From Pseudomonas viridiflava (lineage in GTDB: Bacteria > Pseudomonadota > Gammaproteobacteria > Pseudomonadales > Pseudomonadaceae): a stretch of DNA of 64,000 nucleotides. The notes under the pieces were generated by a model that was not told the DNA's origin, did not search any database, and was given only the letters and a program-made list of their open reading frames with translations. The stretch lies in contig NZ_UWFA01000505.1 of NCBI RefSeq assembly GCF_900601905.1, forward strand, positions 357,657 to 421,656. Reading direction: 5' to 3'. Shown here piece after piece: positions 7,657 through 15,542 of this stretch (within the stretch, counting starts at the first letter, position 1; every line of letters starts with the position of its first letter). The position numbers and the translations under genes are program-made.

Positions 7657-8867
7657 CAGCCAGTCACCCTTTCTGGAACCGGTTTGGTCTTTTCGAGCCG
7701 GGTATAGAACGGCATCAGAATGAAATAGGCGAAATACAGGAAGGTACACACCTGCGACAGTAACGTGCGCCCCGGGGTAGGCGCGAGGACACCCAGCACG
7801 CCAAGAATGACAAAGGACACACAGAACACCAGCAACCAGATTTTGCTCAGCCAGCCCTTGTAGCGCATGGACTTGACCGGACTTCGATCCAGCCAGGGCA
7901 ATACAAACAGCACCGCGATGGCGGCGCCCATGGCCATGACCCCCATGAGCTTGTCGGGGATCGCACGCAGGATTGCGTAGAACGGCGTGAAGTACCAGAC
8001 CGGGGCAATGTGCTCCGGCGTCTTGAACGCGTTTGCCATCTCGAAGTTGGGTTTTTCGAGGAAATAGCCGCCCATTTCCGGGAAAAAGAACACGACCGAG
8101 CAGAACACGAAGAGGAAAACCACCACGCCGACAATGTCCTTGACGGTGTAATACGGGTGGAAGGGAATGCCATCCAGCGGCTTGCCGTTTTCATCCTTGT
8201 ACTTCTTGATATCGATGCCATCGGGGTTGTTCGAACCGACTTCATGCAGTGCCAGGATATGCAGCACCACCAGACCCAGGATCACGATAGGCAGCGCAAC
8301 CACATGCAGCGCAAAGAAACGGTTGAGGGTGATACCTGAGATCAGATAATCGCCGCGAATCCACTGGGTCAGGTCATCACCGATGAGCGGAATCGCGCCG
8401 AACAGCGAGATGATCACCTGCGCGCCCCAGTACGACATCTGCCCCCATGGCAGCAGATAGCCCATGAAGGCTTCCGCCATCAGCGCCAGATAGATGAGCA
8501 TGCCAAAGATCCACACCAGCTCGCGGGGCTTTTGGTACGACCCGTACAGCAGGCCGCGAAACATGTGCAGATACACCACGATGAAGAATGCCGAAGCGCC
8601 AGTGGAGTGCAACAAACGCAGGATCGAGCCGTACTCGACATCGCGCATGATGTATTCGACGGACGCAAAGGCCTCTTCGGCCGAGGGCGTGTAGCTCATG
8701 GTCAGCCAGACGCCGGTAAGGATCTGATTGACCAGCACCAGCAGCGCCAGCGAGCCGAAGAAGTAGAAGAAATTGAAGTTTTTGGGGGCGTAATACTTGC
8801 TGAGGTGGTCTTCCCACATTTTTGTGGCGGGGAAACGAGCATCTATCCAATCCATGAACTTGCTCAT
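7656..8867 (-). CDS. petB: Ubiquinol-cytochrome c reductase, cytochrome b subunit
   Basis: 403 residues, eight membrane helices, carrying haems bL and bH. Histidine ligands are visible in LLHSTGASAFFIVVYLHMF (helix B) and FFALHVVALPIVILGLVVLH (helix D). The quinol-oxidation-site motif reads PVWY rather than the textbook PEWY. The start ATG at 8867 overlaps the petA stop by one base (TGATG); an ORF extending 159 bases further upstream lies inside petA and is not the real start. Part of the petA-petB-petC operon. Confidence 0.96.
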   Translation of the reverse strand: MSKFMDWIDARFPATKMWEDHLSKYYAPKNFNFFYFFGSLALLVLVNQILTGVWLTMSYTPSAEEAFASVEYIMRDVEYGSILRLLHSTGASAFFIVVYLHMFRGLLYGSYQKPRELVWIFGMLIYLALMAEAFMGYLLPWGQMSYWGAQVIISLFGAIPLIGDDLTQWIRGDYLISGITLNRFFALHVVALPIVILGLVVLHILALHEVGSNNPDGIDIKKYKDENGKPLDGIPFHPYYTVKDIVGVVVFLFVFCSVVFFFPEMGGYFLEKPNFEMANAFKTPEHIAPVWYFTPFYAILRAIPDKLMGVMAMGAAIAVLFVLPWLDRSPVKSMRYKGWLSKIWLLVFCVSFVILGVLGVLAPTPGRTLLSQVCTFLYFAYFILMPFYTRLEKTKPVPERVTG

Positions 8868-9460
8868 CACGCGTTCTCCTGATCGACGCCAATCACAATG
8901 ATATTGTCCGACTCGTAAGAATGCGGCGGTACCGGCAGATTCAAAGGCGCAGGTTGCGACTTGTAGACCCGGCCAGCGAGGTCGTAATGGGAGCCGTGAC
9001 ACGGACAGAAATAGCCCCCGACCCACTCTTTGCCGAGATCGGCAGGAGCCACTTCAGGACGAAAAGTCGGGGAGCAACCCAAGTGAGTGCAGATCCCGAT
9101 CAGCAGCAGGATTTCTGGCTTGATCGAGCGTACAACGGGGTCAACGTAAGCGGGCTGGACCGAGTTTTTGGACTCAGGGTCGGACAACTGAGCGGTAATT
9201 TTCCCCAGGTTGCCGAGGATTTCTTCGGTACGACGGACGATGAAAACAGGCTGACCGCGCCACTCTGCAATCATCTGCTGGCCTGCTTCAATCTTGCTGA
9301 TGTTCACCTTCACTGGTGCGCCTGCGGCTTTCGCCTTGGCACTGGGAAACCATGACCCCACGAACGGGACCGCAGCCCCCACCGCTCCTGCTGCGCCAAC
9401 CACAGACGTGGCCGCCACGAGGAAGCGACGCCGGCCTGCATTCACGCCGTCATTGCTCAT
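8867..9460 (-). CDS. petA: Ubiquinol-cytochrome c reductase, Rieske iron-sulfur subunit
   Basis: 197 residues. A twin-arginine-type N-terminus (GRRRFLVAATSVVGAAGAVGAA, shown in part) anchors the protein and exports the folded cluster domain. The 2Fe-2S ligands are in CTHLGC (124-129) and CPCHGSH (152-158). The ATG at 9460 has AGAGGA just upstream; an ATG 15 bases earlier is less well placed. First gene of the bc1 operon, which accepts electrons from ubiquinol in aerobic respiration and denitrification. The 198-bp upstream gap (9461-9658) should carry the operon promoter. Confidence 0.96.
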   Translation of the reverse strand: MSNDGVNAGRRRFLVAATSVVGAAGAVGAAVPFVGSWFPSAKAKAAGAPVKVNISKIEAGQQMIAEWRGQPVFIVRRTEEILGNLGKITAQLSDPESKNSVQPAYVDPVVRSIKPEILLLIGICTHLGCSPTFRPEVAPADLGKEWVGGYFCPCHGSHYDLAGRVYKSQPAPLNLPVPPHSYESDNIIVIGVDQENA

Positions 9461-9658
9461 TCCGTCCTCTCCCATCAGCTTTGTGGCCTGTTTAATCAGG
9501 CGTCTAGTTAAATAAAATTCGGATGTCCAAATTTTGCCGAATGGTAAATAGAAACCCTTCAAAGTACAAGGGCATTACATTGGCCGAAAAGCCACAAGCC
9601 TTGTAATCCGGGGCCTGCGCGGAATGAGTCACGTTGTCACATGTATAATAGACGCCCA

Positions 9659-9700
9659 CAAAAAAACGCCCAGCTCCGCGAGGAGGCTGGGCGTTCTTTT
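9659..9700 (-). terminator. Terminator of the rplM-rpsI operon
   Basis: Stem AACGCCCAGC / GCTGGGCGTT (9665-9674 with 9686-9695) with an extra inner CTCC/GGAG pairing. It is followed, reading leftward, by a run of seven T. The mirrored A/T runs may let it work in both directions. Confidence 0.92.
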
Positions 9701-9715
9701 TGAACGAAGAGCGAA

Positions 9716-10108
9716 TTAACGCTTCGAGTACTGCGGACGCTTACGCGCTTTACGCAGACCGACTTTCTTACGTTCAACTTCACGAGCGTCGCGAGTCACG
9801 AAGCCAGCTTTGCGCAGAGCGCCACGCAGGGTTTCGTCGTACTGCATCAGAGCGCGAGTGATACCGTGGCGGATTGCGCCAGCTTGACCACTTACACCAC
9901 CGCCGATCACGGTGACGTAGATGTCGAACTTCTCGACAGTCTCAGTCAGTTCCAGCGGCTGACGAACTACCATGCGGGCAGTTTCGCGGCCGAAGAAATT
10001 TTCCAGCGAACGGTTGTTGATGGAGATGTTACCGGTACCTGGACGCAGGAAAACGCGTGCGGTTGCGGTTTTGCGACGGCCGGTGCCGTAATTTTGAGTA
10101 GCCGACAT
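9716..10108 (-). CDS. rpsI: 30S ribosomal protein S9
   Basis: 130 residues, full length. It begins SATQNYGTGRRKTATARVFL and ends in the basic RKARKRPQYSKR tail that reaches into the ribosomal P site and contacts tRNA. Second gene of the conserved rplM-rpsI pair, 14 bases after rplM. A strong terminator follows. Confidence 0.98.
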   Translation of the reverse strand: MSATQNYGTGRRKTATARVFLRPGTGNISINNRSLENFFGRETARMVVRQPLELTETVEKFDIYVTVIGGGVSGQAGAIRHGITRALMQYDETLRGALRKAGFVTRDAREVERKKVGLRKARKRPQYSKR

Positions 10109-10122
10109 AATGAACTATTCCG

Positions 10123-10551
10123 TTAAAACTTCAGTTCTTGGGGCTGCTGAGCAGTATGAGGGTGTGCAGTGCCCGCATAGACTTTCAGCTTACGATACAT
10201 GTCGCGACCCAGCGGGTTCTTAGGCAGCATGCCTTTAACCGCGGTCTCGAGCACGCGCTCAGGAGCTTTGGCGATCAGCTTTTCAAAGTTGATCGACTTG
10301 ATCCCGCCCGGAAAACCGGAGTGAGAGTAGTAGATTTTGTCGGTGGTTTTAGCACCGGTAACGCGGATTTGCTCAGCGTTGATAACAACGATGTAGTCAC
10401 CGGTGTCAACGTGCGGAGTGTATTCCGGCTTGTGTTTGCCACGCAGACGGCTAGCGATTTCTGTAGCCAGACGACCGAGGGTCTGACCAGCAGCATCGAC
10501 TACGAACCACTCGCGCTGAACTGTTTCCGGTTTAGCAGTATAAGTTTTCAT
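10123..10551 (-). CDS. rplM: 50S ribosomal protein L13
   Basis: 142 residues, full length, with WFVVDAAGQTLGRLATEIA (about 15-33) and the family signature near GMLPKNPLGRDMYRKLKVY (about 107-125). L13 is an early assembly protein of the large subunit. GAGG lies nine bases upstream of the ATG. The operon promoter is visible at 10593-10621. Confidence 0.98.
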   Translation of the reverse strand: MKTYTAKPETVQREWFVVDAAGQTLGRLATEIASRLRGKHKPEYTPHVDTGDYIVVINAEQIRVTGAKTTDKIYYSHSGFPGGIKSINFEKLIAKAPERVLETAVKGMLPKNPLGRDMYRKLKVYAGTAHPHTAQQPQELKF

Positions 10552-10592
10552 TATTTAGCCTCAGGGGCCGCCCTGATAAATTGAGACGGCGG

Positions 10593-10621
10593 ATCTTACT
10601 GAATAGATCGTACTTTGACAA
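10593..10621 (-). promoter_or_regulatory. rplM-rpsI promoter
   Basis: Minus-strand TTGTCA (10621-10616), 17 bases, then TAAGAT (10598-10593). The start would fall about 35 bases before the rplM ATG. An 8-bp perfect inverted repeat, CTTTGACA / TGTCAAAG (10613-10620 with 10628-10635), overlaps the -35 box and could be an operator or a doubled -35. Confidence 0.65.
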
Positions 10622-10805
10622 GCAGCATGTCAAAGGCAGCCGGCATAAAGACGCTGCCGAGGGCTCGGGTCGGCGCATCTGTCATACGGCAAGATGTTTC
10701 TCGGCAGATGGAGCATCACTTCCACCGCAAAGAGCCGGCGGATTATGCGGATTGCGAAATAAATTTCAACCTGCTTTTATGGCTCCCCCACTAAAGGAGA
10801 CGCAA

Positions 10806-11843
10806 ATGGATTACCGCCAACTCGGCAGAACCGACCTGAAAGTCAGTGCCATCTGCCTCGGCACCATGACCTGGGGCGAGCAAAACAGCGAAGCTGAAGG
10901 CTTTGCCCAGATCGAACGTGCCAAATCCGCCGGGATCAATTTCCTCGACACCGCCGAGATGTATCCGGTCCCGCCCAAGCCTGAAACCTACGCCAGCACT
11001 GAAAAAGTCATCGGCAACTGGTTCAAGAAGCAAGGCGATCGTGCCGACTGGATCCTGGCCAGCAAGATCGCCGGCCCCGGCAACGCTATCGAACACATAC
11101 GTGGCGGCAGCCTGAAGCACAACCGTGAACACATCGTCGCGGCACTCGATGCCAGCCTCGCGCGCCTGCAGACCGACTACCTCGACCTCTATCAGTTGCA
11201 CTGGCCGGAACGCAGCACCAATTTCTTCGGCAAACTGGGTTACACCCACACCGATGAAGCCTTCACGCCGCTGGAAGAAACCCTCGAAGCACTGGATGAG
11301 CAGGTCAAGGCGGGCAAGATTCGCCATATCGGCCTGTCCAACGAAACGCCGTGGGGCACCATGAAGTTTCTGCAATTGGCCGAAAGCCGTGGCTGGCCGC
11401 GCGCGGTATCGATCCAGAACCCTTACAACCTGCTCAACCGCAGCTTTGAAGTGGGCCTGGCGGAAGTGGCCATTCGTGAAGAATGCGGGCTGCTGGCCTA
11501 TTCGCCACTGGCATTTGGCATGCTGTCAGGCAAATACGAAGGCGGCGCGCGCCCTGCAAAAGGTCGCCTGAGCCTGTACAGCCGCTTCACGCGCTACTTC
11601 AATCCTCAATCGGAAGCTGCTTGCGCGCGCTATGTTGCACTGGCGCGTGAGCACGGTCTGGACCCGGCGCAAATGGCCCTGGCTTTTGTCAATCGCCAGC
11701 CGTTTGTCACCAGCAACATCATTGGTGCTACCACGCTTGAGCAACTGGACAGCAACATCGCCAGCTTCGAGCTGCAGCTGTCCGACGAGGTTCTGGCCGG
11801 CATCGAGGCGATCCATAAGGATCATCCGAATCCTGCGCCGTAA
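10806..11843 (+). CDS. tas: NADP(H)-dependent aldo/keto reductase, Tas type
   Basis: 345 residues, (beta/alpha)8 aldo-keto reductase. It begins DYRQLGRTDLKVSAICLGTM, then FLDTAEMYPVPPKPET (catalytic Tyr in AEMYP), ASKIAGPG (catalytic Lys) and LYQLHWPERSTNFFGK (His). NPYNLLNRSFEVGLAEV and the C-terminal GATTLEQL match the Tas/YajO subgroup closely. The physiological substrate is not known. The ATG at 10806 follows AAGGAGA; the longer upstream frame runs through the rplM promoter and is not used. Adjacent to rplM as in other pseudomonads. Confidence 0.9.
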   Translation: MDYRQLGRTDLKVSAICLGTMTWGEQNSEAEGFAQIERAKSAGINFLDTAEMYPVPPKPETYASTEKVIGNWFKKQGDRADWILASKIAGPGNAIEHIRGGSLKHNREHIVAALDASLARLQTDYLDLYQLHWPERSTNFFGKLGYTHTDEAFTPLEETLEALDEQVKAGKIRHIGLSNETPWGTMKFLQLAESRGWPRAVSIQNPYNLLNRSFEVGLAEVAIREECGLLAYSPLAFGMLSGKYEGGARPAKGRLSLYSRFTRYFNPQSEAACARYVALAREHGLDPAQMALAFVNRQPFVTSNIIGATTLEQLDSNIASFELQLSDEVLAGIEAIHKDHPNPAP

Positions 11844-11872
11844 TATTTACTGGCTCTGGAATTGAAATGAAA

Positions 11873-12002
11873 CCTGTGGGAGCGACCGGGGTGGCGCTCC
11901 ACCTTGCTCGCGAAGAGGCCGGGGCATCCAAACATAGTTATGCGCGGCAGGAACATTGCTTTAGCGAGCAAGGTGGAGCGCCACCCCGGTCGCTCCCACA
12001 GG
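11873..12002. repeat. REP doublet (REPIN), 42-bp arms
   Basis: Two arms of 42 bases (11873-11914 and 11961-12002) are inverted copies with one mismatch, separated by 46 bases. Each starts CCTGTGGGAGCGACC and ends in TTGCTCGC. It lies between the convergent tas and acyl-CoA dehydrogenase genes. The arms contain an internal GTGGCGCTCCAC palindrome, a different middle from the other REPs in the window. Confidence 0.85.
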
Positions 12003-12052
12003 CCCTGCTGAACCCTGGGACCCACGGGGTGCAGGCAAACACACGCACCCCC

Positions 12053-13189
12053 TCACAAGCTCCGGGCAATGATCTCTTTCATGATCTCGTTGGTCCCCGC
12101 GTAAATCCGCTGCACCCGAGCATCGGCCCAGGCACGGGCGATCGGGTATTCCCACATGAAGCCGTAGCCGCCATGCAGCTGTACGCATTCGTCGAGCACC
12201 TTGCATTGCAGATCGGTGGCCCAGTATTTGGCCATGGCTGCTGTCGGCACATCCAGCTTGCCCTGCAGATGCAATTCAAGGCAGCGATCAATGAAGACCC
12301 GACCGATCTGCACTTCGGTCGCTATCTCGGCAAGCTTGAACCGGGTGTTCTGGAAATCCGCAATCGCCTGCCCAAACGCCTTGCGTTCCCGGGTGTAGTC
12401 CAGGGTCCATTGCAAGGCCGCCTCGGCTGACGAGATAGCACCAATGGCAACCGTGAGTCTTTCCTGAGGCAGTTCCTGCATCAAGTAGGCGAAGCCCATG
12501 CCCGCCTGACCCAGCAGGTTTTCCTTGGGCACCCGCACGTCCTGGAAGAACAGCTCCGAGGTGTCCTGCGCCTTCATGCCGACCTTTTCCAGACGCTTAC
12601 CTTTGGCAAAGCCCGGTGTTTGGGCTTCGACCAGAAACAGGCTGGTGCCTTTTGCTCCGGCCTTGGGGTCGGTCTTGGCCACGACAATCACCAGATCAGC
12701 CAGATAACCGTTGGTAATGAAGGTCTTGGAACCATTGATCACGTACTCGTCGCCATCGAGCACGGCGGTCGTCTTCACGCCTTGCAGGTCCGAGCCTGCA
12801 CCGGGCTCGGTCATGGCAATCGCCGTCACGCGCTCGCCGGAGACCAGCTGCGGCAGGTATTTGTGCTTCAAGGCCTCACTGCCGTAATGCAGGATGTACG
12901 GCGCAACGATGTCAGAGTGCAGGGAAAAACCGATCCCGGTCAGACCGAGACGACCGATCTCCTCGATCACGATGGCGCTGTAGAGAAAATCCACCGCCAT
13001 GCCGCCGTACTCTTCGGGTATATGCGAGCACAACATGCCCTGCTCACCCGCCTTGCTCCACAACCTGCGGTCGATATACCCCTGCTTCTCCCACTGACTG
13101 TGAAACGGCGCTGCCTCGCGCTCCAGAAACTTGCGCACGCTGTCGCGGAACAGCTCATGTTCCGGATTGAAAAGAGTTCTGGGAATCAT
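12053..13189 (-). CDS. Acyl-CoA dehydrogenase
   Basis: 378 residues, standard length for the FAD-linked family that oxidises acyl-CoA to enoyl-CoA. Visible features: IAMTEPGAGSDLQGVKTTA (FAD/substrate loop, about 125-145), the middle beta domain (ITNGYLADLVIVVAKT), and the C-terminal helical domain with QLHGGYGFMWEYPIARAWAD and AGTNEIM, whose Glu is the probable catalytic base region. Chain-length preference cannot be read from sequence. GAGG lies seven bases before the ATG. It is divergent from an AraC-type regulator (13343-14338), which probably controls it. Confidence 0.93.
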   Translation of the reverse strand: MIPRTLFNPEHELFRDSVRKFLEREAAPFHSQWEKQGYIDRRLWSKAGEQGMLCSHIPEEYGGMAVDFLYSAIVIEEIGRLGLTGIGFSLHSDIVAPYILHYGSEALKHKYLPQLVSGERVTAIAMTEPGAGSDLQGVKTTAVLDGDEYVINGSKTFITNGYLADLVIVVAKTDPKAGAKGTSLFLVEAQTPGFAKGKRLEKVGMKAQDTSELFFQDVRVPKENLLGQAGMGFAYLMQELPQERLTVAIGAISSAEAALQWTLDYTRERKAFGQAIADFQNTRFKLAEIATEVQIGRVFIDRCLELHLQGKLDVPTAAMAKYWATDLQCKVLDECVQLHGGYGFMWEYPIARAWADARVQRIYAGTNEIMKEIIARSL

Positions 13190-13342
13190 GGGGCACCTCG
13201 TGATCGGGAAAGCCGGGATGAGCAGAGCCTATGCTCATGAGGTGGACCGGGACACTGGACACATCAGACAAAAAATAAGACGATCCAGCCGCTGCATGAC
13301 CGCTTTCCCCTTTACCGCATAACAATAAAAGAACGAAAGACT

Positions 13343-14338
13343 ATGTCGACCCAAGCCTCCGTGCCATTGCGGCGCGTCAGCATCCTGGCCATAGACGGGG
13401 TGTTCGCATCCACGCTGATGCAAGCCAAGGACTTTTTCCACATCGCCAGCCTGCGCTACAGCAAACAGCTGGGCCAGGGCCGAAAACCCGCGTTCGAAAC
13501 CCGAATCGTCAGCCCGGACGGCAAGCCCGTCAGCAGCTTCAGCGAAGTCGTGTTGCCGGTGGACGGCGCGCTGGGCCAGAGCGATGTGATCGTGATCCCG
13601 GCGTTCTGGGATGACTTTGACAATGTGCGCGACCGTTACCCGCAAGTCATCCCCTGGCTGCGTCAGCAACATGCCAACGGTGCTGTGCTGTGCGGTGAAG
13701 CGAGCGGGGTTTTCTGGCTGGCCGAAGCGGGGCTGCTCGACGGCAAGGAAGCCACTACATACTGGCGCTACTTCAGCGAATTCAGTGAGCGTTTTCCGAA
13801 GATTCTGCTCAATCAGGAGAAACACCTGACAGACGCCGACAATCTTTACTGTGCAGGCGGCACGACGTCGGCGTGCGATCTGTACATTTATTTGATTGAA
13901 CGCTTCTGCGGGGCCAACGTTGCGCAGACGGTTGCCCGGGACATTCTCTACGAAGTGCAACGCAACTATTCGCCCGGCCGCATGGGGTTTGGCGGGCAGA
14001 AGCTGCATCAGGATGTGGTGATCCTGCAGATTCAGCACTGGCTGGAGGAGCACTTCGCAGACAAATTCCGCTTCGAGGATGTGGCCCGTGAGCACGGCAT
14101 GAGCATTCGCAACTTCATGCGCCGCTTCCAGTCAGCGACTGGCGACAAACCGCTGCACTACCTGCAACGGCTGCGCATCGAGACAGCCAAGGGCTTGCTG
14201 TCCGGCACACGCAAGAGCATCAAGACCATCAGCTACGAAGTCGGCTACGACGACGCCAGCTTCTTCGCCAGGCTGTTTCGCCAGCACACGGAATTGTCGC
14301 CCAACCAGTATCGGCAGCAGTTTCAGCAAGCGGCTTGA
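13343..14338 (+). CDS. GlxA-family AraC transcriptional regulator (DJ-1/PfpI domain + HTH)
   Basis: 331 residues. The N-terminal part (about 12-200) is a DJ-1/PfpI amidotransferase-like domain, with VLPVDGALGQSDVIVIPAFW and LCGEASGVFWLAEAGLLDGK; the Cys at the nucleophile elbow is retained. The C-terminal part (about 230-325) is an AraC-type double helix-turn-helix with RFEDVAREHGMSIRNFMRRF and ISYEVGYDDASFFARLFRQH. Such regulators sense metabolites of amines, amino acids or fatty acids; the ligand here is unknown. Divergent from the acyl-CoA dehydrogenase across a 153-bp spacer, which suggests that gene is a target. Confidence 0.92.
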   Translation: MSTQASVPLRRVSILAIDGVFASTLMQAKDFFHIASLRYSKQLGQGRKPAFETRIVSPDGKPVSSFSEVVLPVDGALGQSDVIVIPAFWDDFDNVRDRYPQVIPWLRQQHANGAVLCGEASGVFWLAEAGLLDGKEATTYWRYFSEFSERFPKILLNQEKHLTDADNLYCAGGTTSACDLYIYLIERFCGANVAQTVARDILYEVQRNYSPGRMGFGGQKLHQDVVILQIQHWLEEHFADKFRFEDVAREHGMSIRNFMRRFQSATGDKPLHYLQRLRIETAKGLLSGTRKSIKTISYEVGYDDASFFARLFRQHTELSPNQYRQQFQQAA

Positions 14339-14339
14339 C

Positions 14340-14379
14340 ACGGAGCACCTGCAAACACGGTCCCACGCGCTCCGTTTTA
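14340..14379 (+). terminator. Terminator of the AraC-type regulator gene
   Basis: ACGGAGC (14340-14346) pairs with GCTCCGT (14369-14375) across a 22-base loop and is followed by TTT. The 7-bp stem is modest. It sits just after the regulator stop and before the convergent zapE. Confidence 0.55.
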
Positions 14380-14386
14380 TTGCACG

Positions 14387-15481
14387 CTAGGGTTTGTGAG
14401 CCCGGGACAGAAATTCGTGGGACTGCATTTCCAGCAGTCGGCTCAAGGTCCGCTGGAATTCGAAGTTCAGACGGCCGCCGGTGTACAGGTCTTTCAGCTC
14501 GACCTCGGCCGAAATGATCAGCTTGACGTTGCGGTCGTAGAATTCGTCGACCATGTTGATGAAGCGACGGGCGATGTCGTCGGTGGTGACGCTCATCTGC
14601 TCGACGCCACTAAGCAGCACGGCATGGTAGATCTTGCCCAGCTCGATGTAATCGTTCTGGCTGCGCGGGCCGTCGCACAGTTCGCGGAAGTCGAACCAGG
14701 CCACATCGTCGCAGGTGCGTAGCGCACGAATTTCGCGATTTTCGACCATCAACACGTCGTTCTCGACGGTCTGGGCGCAATCCGGGGTCAAAGCCTTGAA
14801 GCTTTTGCGCAGGCTTTCCTGAGCGGCTTCGTCCAGCGGGAAGTGGAACAGCTCGGCCTGCTCAAGATGACGCAGGCGATAGTCCACGCCGCTGTCGACA
14901 TTGACGATATCGGTGTTCTGCTTGATCAGCGCAATGGCTGGCAGGAAGCGCGCACGCTGCAAACCGTCCTTGTACAACCCGTCGGGAACGATGTTCGAAG
15001 TCGCGACCAGGGTCACGCCGTTTTTGAACAACTCTTCCATCAACGTGCCGAGGATCATCGCATCGGTGATGTCCGAAACGAAGAACTCGTCGAAACAGAT
15101 CACCCGCGCCTCATCGGAAAACCGTTTGGCGATCAAGGTCAGCGGGTTCTTCTCGCCTTTGAGGGTGCGCATCTCTTCGTGCACGCGCTTCATGAAGCGG
15201 TGGAAGTGAGTCCGGACCTTGTCCTCGAACGGCAGCGCTTCGAAGAAGGTGTCGACCAGATAAGTCTTGCCCCGGCCCACGCCACCCCAGAAGTACAAGC
15301 CTTTTACAGGGGCCTGTTCTTTCTTGCCGAACAGCTTGCCGAACATGCCTGGCTTGCTTTGATGCGCGGCCACCAGATCGTCATAAAGACGCTGCAAGTG
15401 GCGCACGGCAGTTTCCTGCGCCGCATCGTGGAAGAAGTCGGGACGCTTGAGATCTGCTTGGTATCGTTCTAGAGGGGTCAT
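14387..15481 (-). CDS. zapE: Cell division ATPase ZapE (AFG1 family)
   Basis: 364 residues. P-loop GGVGRGKT at 66-73, Walker B VICFDEFFV (about 139-147) and sensor region LVATSNIVPDGLYKDGLQR identify the AFG1/LACE1 ATPase family. ZapE associates with FtsZ at late division and is needed under heat or low oxygen in E. coli. I chose the ATG at 15481; a TTG 12 bases upstream is in frame but lacks a ribosome binding site. Runs in the same direction as trpS, 61 bases downstream of it, as in other Pseudomonas genomes. Confidence 0.93.
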   Translation of the reverse strand: MTPLERYQADLKRPDFFHDAAQETAVRHLQRLYDDLVAAHQSKPGMFGKLFGKKEQAPVKGLYFWGGVGRGKTYLVDTFFEALPFEDKVRTHFHRFMKRVHEEMRTLKGEKNPLTLIAKRFSDEARVICFDEFFVSDITDAMILGTLMEELFKNGVTLVATSNIVPDGLYKDGLQRARFLPAIALIKQNTDIVNVDSGVDYRLRHLEQAELFHFPLDEAAQESLRKSFKALTPDCAQTVENDVLMVENREIRALRTCDDVAWFDFRELCDGPRSQNDYIELGKIYHAVLLSGVEQMSVTTDDIARRFINMVDEFYDRNVKLIISAEVELKDLYTGGRLNFEFQRTLSRLLEMQSHEFLSRAHKP

Positions 15482-15542
15482 ATTCGTTAGCAAGGCAACA
15501 AAAACGGGTCGTCACTGTAGCGACGGCCCGCAGGGTTGGCAA

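Noticed and set aside
9639..9648. Plus-strand TATAAT before the rpsI terminator as a promoter
   Set aside because: It has no -35 at usable spacing and would drive transcription straight into a terminator and antisense to rpsI.
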